Shown here in pieces: positions 1-7,694 of a stretch of DNA of 10,774 nucleotides (position 1 is the stretch's first letter; every line of letters starts with the position of its first letter). Location: NCBI GenBank assembly GCA_031262335.1, contig JAISHX010000093.1, forward strand, positions 1 through 10,774, in the 5' to 3' direction. The DNA is from Clostridiales bacterium. Its GTDB lineage: Bacteria; Bacillota; Clostridia; Lachnospirales; WRAX01. A program made the position numbers and the translations under genes. Below the pieces are notes generated by a model. It ran no database searches. It had not been told where the DNA came from and saw nothing but the letters and a program-made list of their open reading frames with translations.

Positions 1-744
1 CAATTTAAAAATGTTTCGTTTAAATATCCCGGCGCGGAAGAATATGTACTTAAAAATATTTCGTTTACGGCAAAACCCGGGGAAACAACAGCGTTTATCG
101 GAAGTGCGGGTTCCGGCAAGTCAACGCTTGCAAACTTGATTCCGCGTTTTTACGATGTAACGGAAGGCGAAATTTTGATGGACGGCAAAAATATTAAAGA
201 AATAACAATGCACGACCTTAGAGAGCAAATCGGGTATGTTCCTCAAAAGGCGGTTTTATTCTCAGGTACAATTGCGTCGAATATAAAGTTTTCCGGTAAC
301 GTTTCGGACGAGCAAATGCTTGTCGCCGCCGAAACTGCTCAGGCGGAAGATTTTATTAACGAAAAACCGGACAAATATGAAGACGCTATTTCTCAAGGCG
401 GCACAAACGTATCCGGCGGACAAAAACAGCGTCTTTCAATTGCACGCGCTCTTGCAAAAAAACCACCTGTTTATATTTTTGACGATAGTTTTTCGGCGTT
501 GGATTACAAAACAGATTCCGCGCTTAGAGCAGCTCTGAAGAAAAATACTTCCAATGCGACACTTCTTATTGTTGCGCAAAGAATAGGTACAATTAAAAAC
601 GCCGAACAAATCGTTGTCCTTGAGCAAGGCGAAGTAGTCGGACGCGGAACTCACAGGGAACTTCTTGAGAATTGTGAAATATACAAGCAAATTGCGCTTT
701 CACAGCTTTCAGCGGAAGAACTGGAAAAAGATATGAAGCAATGA
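1..744 (+). CDS. ABC exporter half-transporter, degenerate-site subunit (C-terminal NBD only, 5' partial)
   Basis: The frame is open from the first base, so the gene starts upstream and only its nucleotide-binding domain (247 visible residues) is here. Visible motifs are Walker A GSAGSGKST (residues 34-42, K40), a Q-loop (GYVPQ), signature NVSGGQ (136-141), Walker B VYIFDD (157-162) and a switch region VAQR (Q193). The residue after the Walker B aspartate is Asp (D162) instead of the catalytic Glu, and the switch His is Gln. The signature is canonical. In TM287/BmrC-type subunits of heterodimeric exporters this combination marks the partner that holds the degenerate ATP site. The membrane domain is presumed to lie left of the window. 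It ends 15 bases before the second half-transporter, so the two are probably co-translated and dimerise in the cytoplasmic membrane. The substrate (drug, lipid or peptide) cannot be told. Confidence 0.93.
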   Translation, partial: QFKNVSFKYPGAEEYVLKNISFTAKPGETTAFIGSAGSGKSTLANLIPRFYDVTEGEILMDGKNIKEITMHDLREQIGYVPQKAVLFSGTIASNIKFSGNVSDEQMLVAAETAQAEDFINEKPDKYEDAISQGGTNVSGGQKQRLSIARALAKKPPVYIFDDSFSALDYKTDSALRAALKKNTSNATLLIVAQRIGTIKNAEQIVVLEQGEVVGRGTHRELLENCEIYKQIALSQLSAEELEKDMKQ

Positions 745-759
745 AAGGACTGATATATT

Positions 760-2610
760 ATGGCTGAAACAAAAAGAGTGCGACGCGGTGGACCTCCGGG
801 CGGCGGACCTCCGGGAATGAGACCCGGGGATAAACCTAAAAACTTTAAAAAGACAATGGGGAAACTGATTCGTTCAATGCGTCCGTTTTATTTGAGAATT
901 GTAATTGTTATGTTGTTTTCGGCAGTAAGCTCCGTGCTTTCAATAATCGGTCCCAAAATTCTCGGAAACGCAACAACAGAAATTGCAGACGGTTTAGTGG
1001 CACGTTATGCTGGTACGGGCGGCGTTGATTTTGCAAAAATAGGCGGCATTTTACTCACCCTTTTGTACCTTTATCTTATAAGCCTTGTGTTTTCGACAGT
1101 ACAAGGATTCTTAATGGCAAAAGTCGCCGAAAAAACCGCGTTTACGTTTCGTACAAAAATGGCGGAGAAAATAAACAAACTTCCTTTATCATACTTTGAT
1201 AAACAAACAACAGGCGAAGTTCTTTCGCGTGTCACAAATGACGCAGACACAATCGGCTCGACATTGGGGCAGGGTTTGTCGCAAATGGTTACGGCTATAA
1301 CTACCGTTGTCGGCGTTATTATAATGATGTTTTCGATAAATACTGTTATGGCTCTTGTTTCGCTTGCTATTGCGCCGCTGTCGCTTATCATTGTCGGTAC
1401 TGTTGTCGGAATATCACAGAAGCATTTCAAACTACAGCAGGAGTATCTCGGGCATATTAACGGAAAAGTAGAAGAATCTTATGCGGGCGTAGTTATACTT
1501 AAAGCTTTTAATGCGGAAGGTAAAACAATTGAGGCGTTCGATGAGCTGAATAATACTCTCTATAAATCCGCTTGGAAATCTCAGGCAATGTCCGGCGCAA
1601 TGATGCCTCTTATAAATTTTGTAGGGAATCTGGGTTATGTAGCCGTTTGTGTAGCCGGCAGCTTGCTTGCCGTAAAGAAAGCAATAGAAGTCGGTGATAT
1701 TATGTCGTTTATTCAATATGTAAGAATGTATACGCAACCGCTTTCAAATTTCGCGCAAATAATGAATATTACCCAATCCACGGCGGCGGCAGCTGAAAGA
1801 GTTTTTGAATTTTTGGAAGAATCGGAAGAAACTCCGGATACAGTACCGTCAGCTTCACCCGAAAATGTAAAAGGGGTAATAAAATTCAATAATATTAAAT
1901 TCGGATATTCCCCTGATAAAGTCGTAATAAATAATTTTTCGGCAGAAATTTTGCCCGGACAGCGCGTTGCTATAGTCGGACCTACAGGAGCCGGAAAAAC
2001 TACGATAGTCAAGCTTTTGATGCGTTTTTACGAGCCGCTGGAAGGTTCAGTTACAATTGACGGAACAGACATTCGCAACTTTAAGCGGCATGATTTACGG
2101 GGCATGGTTAGCATGGTTCTTCAGGACGCGTGGCTGTTTAACGGTACAATAAAAGAAAATGTCGGTTACGGAAAACTGACCGCCACCGACGAAGAAATTA
2201 AAGCCGCCGGAAAATCAGCTCATATTGAACATTTTGTAAAAACTTTGCCGGGTGCATACGATATGGTTTTGAATGAGGAAGCCGCAAATATTTCTCAGGG
2301 GCAAAAACAACTTCTTACAATAGCACGCGCAATTTTGACAGACCCTAAAATTTTAATTCTTGACGAAGCGACAAGTTCTGTTGATACTCGAACAGAAGTC
2401 AGAATACAAAAAGCAATGAATAATCTTATGCGCGGCAGAACATGTTTCATCATAGCTCATAGATTGTCTACGATTCGTGATGCCGACTGGATTCTTGTAA
2501 TGAACAACGGTGATATAGCGGAACAAGGGACTCATGAACAGCTTTTGGAAAAAGGCGGATTCTATTCGGAATTGTACAATGCACAGTTCGAGTCCGGTTT
2601 GACAGGATAA
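760..2610 (+). CDS. ABC exporter half-transporter, catalytic-site subunit (TMD-NBD)
   Basis: This is a full-length 616-residue exporter half: a Gly/Pro-rich cytoplasmic N-terminus (residues 9-22), a six-helix membrane domain (hydrophobic segments near 45-65, 95-117, 178-193, 197-217, 285-305 and 314-330), then the ATPase. The ATPase shows Walker A GPTGAGKTT (407-415, K413), Q-loop Q455, signature NISQGQ (510-515), Walker B ILILDE (531-536, E536) and the switch His H567 in IIAHRLST. Walker B and switch are canonical while the signature is LSQGQ-type, the mirror image of the upstream subunit. Together they should build one consensus and one degenerate ATP site, as in TM287/288 and BmrCD-type heterodimers. 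A ribosome site AAAGGA lies 10 bases upstream of the ATG. Related exporters move drugs or lipids outward; the cargo here is unknown. Confidence 0.95.
   Translation: MAETKRVRRGGPPGGGPPGMRPGDKPKNFKKTMGKLIRSMRPFYLRIVIVMLFSAVSSVLSIIGPKILGNATTEIADGLVARYAGTGGVDFAKIGGILLTLLYLYLISLVFSTVQGFLMAKVAEKTAFTFRTKMAEKINKLPLSYFDKQTTGEVLSRVTNDADTIGSTLGQGLSQMVTAITTVVGVIIMMFSINTVMALVSLAIAPLSLIIVGTVVGISQKHFKLQQEYLGHINGKVEESYAGVVILKAFNAEGKTIEAFDELNNTLYKSAWKSQAMSGAMMPLINFVGNLGYVAVCVAGSLLAVKKAIEVGDIMSFIQYVRMYTQPLSNFAQIMNITQSTAAAAERVFEFLEESEETPDTVPSASPENVKGVIKFNNIKFGYSPDKVVINNFSAEILPGQRVAIVGPTGAGKTTIVKLLMRFYEPLEGSVTIDGTDIRNFKRHDLRGMVSMVLQDAWLFNGTIKENVGYGKLTATDEEIKAAGKSAHIEHFVKTLPGAYDMVLNEEAANISQGQKQLLTIARAILTDPKILILDEATSSVDTRTEVRIQKAMNNLMRGRTCFIIAHRLSTIRDADWILVMNNGDIAEQGTHEQLLEKGGFYSELYNAQFESGLTG
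787..816 (+). repeat. Short direct repeat encoding the Gly/Pro-rich N-terminus
   Basis: GGACCTCCGGG occurs at 790-800 and again at 805-815, a 15-base period that encodes two GGPPG blocks near the start of the transporter subunit. Gly/Pro-rich starts of this type are common in this exporter family. This is a local coding repeat and not a mobile element. Confidence 0.6.
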
Positions 2611-2633
2611 GTTAGAAGGAGAGAATTATATAT

Positions 2634-4064
2634 ATGGTAAGAACGCGTTTTGCACCAAGTCCGACAGGAAAAATGCACATAGGTAACTTAAAAAGTGCTG
2701 TTGTTGAATATTTGATTGCACGTTCCGCAGGCGGAAAATTTATTTTAAGAATAGAAGATACAGACCAAGCGCGTTATGTTGAAGGAGCCGTTGCGGCAAT
2801 TTACAACGCGCTGAAACTTGCGGGAATAAGCCACGATGAGGGTCCTGACATCGGAGGTGATTACGGTCCGTATGTCCAAAGTGAAAGACGGAGCATATAT
2901 TTGGAATACGCAAAAAAGCTTATTGAAAACGGCAATGCTTATTATTGTTTCTGTGATAAGGAGCGTCTTGCAGGGCTTAAAAAAGACGGGGATATAGATG
3001 CCGTAAAATATGACAGGTATTGCCTTAGTATATCAAAAGATGAAATTGCGGCAAAACTTGATTCAGGCACGCCTTTTGTAATAAGGCAGTTGATTCCTGA
3101 AGGGCGAACAAGTTTTTCCGATGAGATTTTTGGTGAAATAACCGTAGATAATGAAGAACTTGACGACCAAATTTTAATAAAATCTGACGGCTTGCCAACG
3201 TATAACTTTGCAAATGTCGTTGACGACCATTTGATGAAAATCAGTCACGTTGTAAGGGGAGTGGAATACCTTTCTTCCACTCCAAAGTATAATCTCTTAT
3301 ATGCGGCGTTTGGCTGGGAGCCGCCGAAATATGTTCACGTTGGACTTCTTCTTAACGAAAACGGCGAAAAGATGTCAAAAAGAAAAGGCGACGCAAGTTT
3401 TGAGGAATTGATTGAACGCGGTTTTTTGCCGGAGGCAATTGTAAACTATGTCGCTCTTTTGGGGTGGAGTCCTGCCACAAACCAAGAAGTGTTCTCTCTT
3501 CAGGAGCTTTGTGAGGTTTATGATATTTCGAGAAGAAGTAAGTCGCCAAGCGTATTCGATATAAAAAAACTCACGTGGTTTAATAGCGAACACATAAAAC
3601 GTATGCCGTTTGAAAAATTTTTCTCTGCCGCGCTGCCTTACTTGAAAACAGTTCGGCGCGAAAATGTTAATTTTGAAAACTTGGCGAAAATGGCGCAAAC
3701 CAGAGTAAACTTTATTTCTGAATCCGGTGGACTGTTTGATTTTATTGATGAATTGCCGGATTACTCACCGGAATTATTTTTTAATAAGAAAATGAAAACA
3801 GATAAAGAAATATCTAAGAAAAGTTTGGAGTTAGTTGCGTCAATTATAGAAAAAATTAAAACATGGTCAAATGCGGAATTATATTCAGATTTGTGTTCAT
3901 TGGCGGCAGAAGCAGGTCTAAAAAACTCACAAATATTGTGGCCTGTCAGAACTGCGCTGTCCGGCAAACCCGCGACGCCGTGCGGTGCAAGCGAATTGAT
4001 GGAGATTCTCGGACAAAAAGAAACCAGTTTCAGAATCGGAAAAGGAATTGAGATTTTATCATGA
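2634..4064 (+). CDS. gltX: Glutamyl-tRNA synthetase
   Basis: This class I aminoacyl-tRNA synthetase charges tRNA-Glu with glutamate in the cytoplasm. At 476 residues it has the normal family length. The N-terminus RTRFAPSPTG leads into the HIGH-type motif HIGN (residues 15-18). LRIEDTD follows (38-44), and KMSKR is at 246-250. A zinc-site-like YCFC (C105, C107) and C130 lie between them, with no obvious fourth ligand. RIEDTD and the overall pattern fit GluRS and not bacterial GlnRS. Whether it also mischarges tRNA-Gln (non-discriminating form) cannot be decided because no gatCAB genes are in view. An AGAAGGAGAG ribosome site (2615-2624) lies 23 bases after the ABC gene, so co-transcription is likely. 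Its TGA stop overlaps the next gene by 4 bases. Confidence 0.96.
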   Translation: MVRTRFAPSPTGKMHIGNLKSAVVEYLIARSAGGKFILRIEDTDQARYVEGAVAAIYNALKLAGISHDEGPDIGGDYGPYVQSERRSIYLEYAKKLIENGNAYYCFCDKERLAGLKKDGDIDAVKYDRYCLSISKDEIAAKLDSGTPFVIRQLIPEGRTSFSDEIFGEITVDNEELDDQILIKSDGLPTYNFANVVDDHLMKISHVVRGVEYLSSTPKYNLLYAAFGWEPPKYVHVGLLLNENGEKMSKRKGDASFEELIERGFLPEAIVNYVALLGWSPATNQEVFSLQELCEVYDISRRSKSPSVFDIKKLTWFNSEHIKRMPFEKFFSAALPYLKTVRRENVNFENLAKMAQTRVNFISESGGLFDFIDELPDYSPELFFNKKMKTDKEISKKSLELVASIIEKIKTWSNAELYSDLCSLAAEAGLKNSQILWPVRTALSGKPATPCGASELMEILGQKETSFRIGKGIEILS

Positions 4065-5386
4065 AAATTTATTTGGAAGCCAATGATATATACCATGCAG
4101 TCGGAAATTATTATTCAGAAAAAATAAATGAAGGTCACAAAATTTTTGCCAATGAACAAATAAGTCTTATTAGTATAAATGAAAATAATGAAGGTTTGTT
4201 GTTTGAGTTTAAGGCTGAATTGCAAGATTTTGTCGGAAACGTTTTTATCCGTTTTGATGAGTCAGGTATGCTCGAAGGATATAAATGTGATTGTAGACAA
4301 TTTTCGATTAAAAGATGTGCATGCAATCATATTGTGGGCGCGCTGTATTTTATTTTGCACATGCTTCAACAACAGGCAGACAAAGCCAGAAGGGAAAAAG
4401 AAATTAACAACCTTTTGACCTCTTTTGAAAAAGATGCTTTGGCTGAAATAAAATCAGAAATTCAAAATATACAAATTGTTCTGACGCCGTATTTTTGTGT
4501 TATAGAGGAATTGGCTGGAGTTTCACTAACAATAGGCAGAATTGACAGCAAGAAACATTATGTTGTGAAAAATATAAGAGATTTTATATTAGCGGTTCAT
4601 TCAAACGGCACTATAAATTACGGGAAAAATTTTAGTCATACACATAGTAAGTCTGACTTTTCAGAAAATCAGAAAAAACTCTTTGAATTGATTGAAAAGG
4701 AAATGGAAAATTATTCGGATTATCATAATATACTAAACTACAATTTTACTTACCTGAGAAATTTTCCGGTTTTAAAAGAATTAATATTTTCCAAAAACGG
4801 TCTTGACGATTTTTTTGACCTATTTTGTAACAAAACTATAAATGCTAAAATAGAGCAAAATAACAAAGCAGAATTAACATTGGTTTCTGAAGAAATGCCT
4901 GATATAAAATTTAAAGCAAAAAAAACAAGTGACGGTATATTAATTTCTGAAATAAAAAAACCTGATTATATGTTCATGGGGTTTAGGTGGGCTTATATTA
5001 TTCAGAATAACCGACTTATAAGAGTCCCTTTGGAATATGCAAACTTAATTTTAAAATTGTACGAAACAGCAAAATCAGGGGAGATACTTTTTCCGGAGGC
5101 GGATTTAGGCAGAATTGCTACTTTTTTTCTGCCTAAACTCCGTCAATACGGCTTAATTGATGAAATTTCTCTTCCCGAACAATTTAGAGAAAACGAACTT
5201 GAAAAAACAATTTATGCAGATTCACACGACGGGGCAATTTTCATAAAATTAATTTTTAAATACGGACAGAATGAAATAATTGCTCTTGATAAAACTCCTT
5301 TAAATTTTGTAAGAAATATTATTGAGGAATACAGGATTACAAGTTTTATTAAACAAATCGGATTTTTTGAATCGGAAGAAAAATAA
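4061..5386 (+). CDS. SWIM zinc-finger N-terminal half of a SNF2-family protein, ended by an in-frame TAA
   Basis: This piece has 441 residues before the stop. Near the N-terminus is a SWIM zinc finger of the form CxC...CxH: C76 and C78, then C88 and H90, with an extra C86. SWIM fingers are thought to bind DNA or protein. The remainder (about 120-441) matches in layout the bacterial SNF2-associated region that normally sits between SWIM and ATPase in Firmicute SNF2 proteins. The ATG overlaps the gltX stop (ATGA), which points to translational coupling, and no separate promoter is seen. The frame reopens immediately after the stop and runs without interruption into the helicase half, so this is best read as the front of a single gene. 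If made alone, the product would lack all ATPase motifs. Codons look more AT-rich than in the upstream transporter genes (judged by eye). Confidence 0.85.
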   Translation: MKIYLEANDIYHAVGNYYSEKINEGHKIFANEQISLISINENNEGLLFEFKAELQDFVGNVFIRFDESGMLEGYKCDCRQFSIKRCACNHIVGALYFILHMLQQQADKARREKEINNLLTSFEKDALAEIKSEIQNIQIVLTPYFCVIEELAGVSLTIGRIDSKKHYVVKNIRDFILAVHSNGTINYGKNFSHTHSKSDFSENQKKLFELIEKEMENYSDYHNILNYNFTYLRNFPVLKELIFSKNGLDDFFDLFCNKTINAKIEQNNKAELTLVSEEMPDIKFKAKKTSDGILISEIKKPDYMFMGFRWAYIIQNNRLIRVPLEYANLILKLYETAKSGEILFPEADLGRIATFFLPKLRQYGLIDEISLPEQFRENELEKTIYADSHDGAIFIKLIFKYGQNEIIALDKTPLNFVRNIIEEYRITSFIKQIGFFESEEK

Positions 5387-5650
5387 GTTTTAAGTGATAA
5401 TGATAAAATTTATGATTTTTATAAAAATCCGGCTCTGATTGAATACTTAAAACAGAATACAGAATTTTATGCTACAGACGCTTTTCTTAATAAAGTTCGA
5501 CCGGCAACGGCAGTACGTTTTGGACTGAAAATTTCCGGCGGATTACTCGATGTTTCTATAGATGCCGATTATCCTACAGCAGAGCTTGTAGCTATTCTTG
5601 AATCTTATAAAGAAAAGAAAAAATACCATCTTCTTAAAGACGGTACTTTT

Positions 5651-7297
5651 TTGAATTTCAACGAAGAAGAAGAGCAATTTTCAGCAGCGGCTGAAATGAT
5701 TTCAGGACTTGGCTTGACTGATAAGGAAATAAAAAACGGTACGGCATTACTTCCAAAGTATCGTGCTTTATATGCCGAACGAGTTCTTGAGGAAAAAAAA
5801 GCTATACAAGCCAAAACGGATAAATCTTTCAGAAAACTTAACAGCGATTTTACAAACTATCGTGACGCATCTTTTAATGTTCCTCCAACGTTAGAAAATG
5901 TTTTGCGTGACTATCAAAAAGAAGGATTTGAATGGCTTAAAATTTTAGATGCTTATGGTTTTGGCGGAATACTTGCCGATGATATGGGTCTTGGAAAAAC
6001 GATACAAATTATTTCTGTAATATTATATGAAAAACTTAACGCAGAAGTTTACAAACCTTCAATTATAGTTGCCCCAACTTCTTTGGTTTATAACTGGGAA
6101 CGAGAATTTGCGAAATTTGCTCCTGATGTTATTACGTCTGCTGTTGCGGGAGATGCTTCTTCAAGGAAAGAAACACTTCAAACAGAATCACCGGACGTTT
6201 ATATAACAACATATGATTCTTTAAAGCGTGATTTAGAATTATATGAAAATATGGATTTTAAGTTTATAGTTGCCGACGAGGCGCAAAAAATTAAAAATGC
6301 TTCAACAAAGAACGCTCAAGCGGTAAAAGCATTGCAAGGAGAAACACGGTTTGCTCTTACAGGAACGCCGATTGAAAATTCGCTTTCAGAATTATGGTCG
6401 ATATTTGATTTTGTTATGTCAGGATATTTATTTTCGCCTTCAAAATTTACAAAAATGTATGAAACTCCGATAATAAAAAATAATGATGCACAAAAAGCGG
6501 CAGAATTAAAAAAACAAATTGCTCCGTTTGTTTTGCGGCGGCTAAAAAAAGATGTGCTTCAGGAACTCCCCGATAAAATCGAAACGACAGTTTATGCCGA
6601 AATGACAACGGAACAACGGAAAGTTTATTCGGCTTATTTAATGCAAGCAAAAGGCGAATTAAAGAAATTCATAAATTCAGAAAAAAGTATTTCCTCAGAT
6701 AAGTTAAAAGTTTTGCAAATGCTTACACGCCTAAGGCAAATTTGCTGTCATCCTTCAACTTTTATTGAAGATTATTTCGGCGGTTCAGGGAAACTTACAG
6801 CAACTGTGGAATCCTTGGAAGATTTTCTTGAAGGCGGTCATCGTATTCTTGTTTTTTCCCAATTTACAAAAATGCTTGATATAATAAAAGAAGAACTCAA
6901 CTTAAAAAACATTGATTATTTTTACCTTGACGGCTCAACTTCTGCAAAGGAAAGGCTGCATATGGCAGAACGGTTCAATGCCGGTCTTTGCGGAGTATTT
7001 CTTATTTCATTAAAAGCAGGCGGAACAGGACTTAATCTGACCGGCGCGGACGTTGTTATTCATTATGACCCGTGGTGGAATCCGGCTGTTATGGAACAAG
7101 CGTCAGACCGCGCTCATAGAATAGGACAGAAAAACATTGTACAAGTTGTAAATATAATAGCAAAACAAAGTGTAGAAGAAAAAATTATCGAGCTTCAGGG
7201 AAAAAAGAAAAATTTAGCAGATAACGTAATTGAAGGTGAAACAGCTTTTATTAACAAAATGACAGATGAGGAACTTTTAGAACTATTTAATGAATAA
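5651..7297 (+). CDS. SNF2-family ATPase/helicase half (C-terminal part of the split gene)
   Basis: This is a superfamily 2 DNA-translocase core. Motifs in residue numbers of this 548-residue piece: motif I GGILADDMGLGKT (K116), Ia IIVAPTSL (138-145), II DEAQ (209-212), III LTGTPIENS (236-244), then the second RecA-like lobe with LKAGGTGLNL (454-463), HYDPWWNP (471-478) and DRAHRIGQ (486-493). All are intact. Such proteins remodel DNA-protein complexes; bacterial members relate to RapA/YwqA-type roles, but the exact job here is unknown. The TTG at 5651 is the first available start after the upstream stop and has only a weak ribosome site, and the open frame begins earlier, at 5387. Independent initiation is therefore doubtful, and the fragment is most likely the back half of the gene starting at 4061. 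It ends at TAA, followed by the non-coding region. Confidence 0.85.
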   Translation: MNFNEEEEQFSAAAEMISGLGLTDKEIKNGTALLPKYRALYAERVLEEKKAIQAKTDKSFRKLNSDFTNYRDASFNVPPTLENVLRDYQKEGFEWLKILDAYGFGGILADDMGLGKTIQIISVILYEKLNAEVYKPSIIVAPTSLVYNWEREFAKFAPDVITSAVAGDASSRKETLQTESPDVYITTYDSLKRDLELYENMDFKFIVADEAQKIKNASTKNAQAVKALQGETRFALTGTPIENSLSELWSIFDFVMSGYLFSPSKFTKMYETPIIKNNDAQKAAELKKQIAPFVLRRLKKDVLQELPDKIETTVYAEMTTEQRKVYSAYLMQAKGELKKFINSEKSISSDKLKVLQMLTRLRQICCHPSTFIEDYFGGSGKLTATVESLEDFLEGGHRILVFSQFTKMLDIIKEELNLKNIDYFYLDGSTSAKERLHMAERFNAGLCGVFLISLKAGGTGLNLTGADVVIHYDPWWNPAVMEQASDRAHRIGQKNIVQVVNIIAKQSVEEKIIELQGKKKNLADNVIEGETAFINKMTDEELLELFNE

Positions 7298-7394
7298 AAC
7301 ATTTTTTGGAGCTAATTGGTGTTATAACTTGATTTTTTACAAACAAAATACACGGTTTAGCGTCATTTTTCGTGAATTTATACAATATTTATTA
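7298..7394. other. AT-rich intergenic segment, no gene seen
   Basis: Between the SNF2 stop and the promoter upstream of the chemoreceptor gene I see no credible coding frame and no GC-rich terminator hairpin. A weak 4-bp inverted pair CACG (7351-7354) / CGTG (7371-7374) with a T run in its loop is the closest thing to a terminator. An 8-base palindrome GTTATAAC is at 7321-7328. Confidence 0.5.
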
Positions 7395-7423
7395 TTGTTT
7401 TTCACTAAAACTTGTGATATAAT
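7395..7423 (+). promoter_or_regulatory. Sigma-70-type promoter with extended -10
   Basis: TTGTTT (7395-7400) is followed, exactly 17 bases later, by TATAAT (7418-7423). TG at 7415-7416 completes a TGnTATAAT extended -10. The -35 matches only TTG of TTGACA, which the extended -10 can offset. Transcription would begin near 7429-7431, leaving a leader of about 260 nt before the chemoreceptor ATG. Confidence 0.72.
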
Positions 7424-7429
7424 AACAAC

Positions 7430-7680
7430 ATGGATAAGCTTTATACAGATATAAGGAATGTTTTTCCGTGAATTTTACTAAGGGGGTTTTATAGAAGATA
7501 GGACATCAACGCCGCAATAAATTTGAAAAATTATGCGTTGAAATACGCGTAATTTATAAAAACGCCGTGAGTTACATGGTGTCAGCCTGTGGAGAGTTCT
7601 TGAGTTATCACCTCTATAAAGCAGGAATTAAATATCAGATTTAATCAGAAATGATTAGATTTGTATAAATTTTAAGTAAC
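7430..7680 (+). ncRNA. Structured 5' leader of the chemoreceptor gene, class unknown
   Basis: By-eye folding shows four consecutive stems. (1) 7506-7512 pairs with 7535-7541 (TCAACGC/GCGTTGA), extended inside by ATAA/TTAT. (2) 7562-7569 pairs with 7575-7582, 8 bp including two G-U pairs, with loop AGUUA. (3) 7586-7590 pairs with 7621-7625 and AGAG (7593-7596) pairs with CTCT (7612-7615). (4) 7636-7647 pairs with 7652-7663, 12 bp with two G-U pairs and a GAAA loop. TGAGTTA occurs twice, at 7568-7574 and 7601-7607, each in or beside a hairpin loop. No conserved core of the c-di-GMP-I or -II, SAM, TPP, cobalamin, purine, lysine, T-box or ZTP classes was recognised. A cis-regulatory RNA is an inference from leader length and structure. 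Confidence 0.45.
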
Positions 7681-7684
7681 GGAG
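7681..7684 (+). promoter_or_regulatory. Ribosome binding site that fixes the chemoreceptor start
   Basis: GGAG lies 10 bases before the ATG at 7695. An in-frame GTG at 7686 would be only one base from the site, too close for initiation, so ATG 7695 is the preferred start. The 12-bp hairpin at 7636-7663 ends 17 bases upstream. Confidence 0.75.
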
Positions 7685-7694
7685 TGTGATTTTA

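Larger units (their letters stand above)
4061..7297 (+). pseudogene. Complete SNF2/SWIM helicase-like gene split by one in-frame stop (TAA at 5384-5386)
   Basis: Read through the TAA, this is one frame of about 1,078 codons, the length expected for Firmicute SWIM-SNF2 proteins. Codons 443-530, between the stop and the first possible TTG start at 5651, contain no ATG, GTG or TTG. They read as ordinary family sequence, including RFGLKISGGLLDVSID and KKKYHLLKDGTFL. The other two frames close within a few codons of the stop, so a frameshift does not explain the break. The codon is one base from AAA, CAA or GAA. Possible explanations are a recent nonsense mutation, a sequencing or assembly error, or stop-codon readthrough. 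All downstream ATPase motifs are preserved, which argues that any inactivation is recent. Confidence 0.75.

Noticed and set aside
1071..1430. 119-residue minus-strand ORF opposite the ABC membrane domain
   Set aside because: It is antisense to a clearly coding, conserved membrane region and has no recognisable features of its own.
5375..5400. Programmed frameshift at the A-rich run before the 5384 stop
   Set aside because: Both the -1 and +1 frames reach stops within a few codons, and the homologous sequence continues in the original frame.
7430..7471. Thirteen-codon ORF (MDKLYTDIRNVFP) starting at the predicted transcription start
   Set aside because: It has no ribosome site, would have to be leaderless, and has no run of one amino acid suggesting attenuation.
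7480..7486. AAGGGGG resembling a strong ribosome site in the leader
   Set aside because: The same frame hits TAG within a few codons and no ATG, GTG or TTG start lies at a usable distance.
7544..7551. Palindrome TACGCGTA as a possible operator
   Set aside because: It is an isolated 8-base palindrome downstream of the promoter, overlapping no promoter element and with no second copy.
7607..7614. ATCACCTC in the leader, identical to the core of the 16S rRNA 3' end (anti-Shine-Dalgarno)
   Set aside because: It does not pair well with the GGAGTG ribosome site at 7681, so sequestration is not supported; an eight-base match may be chance.
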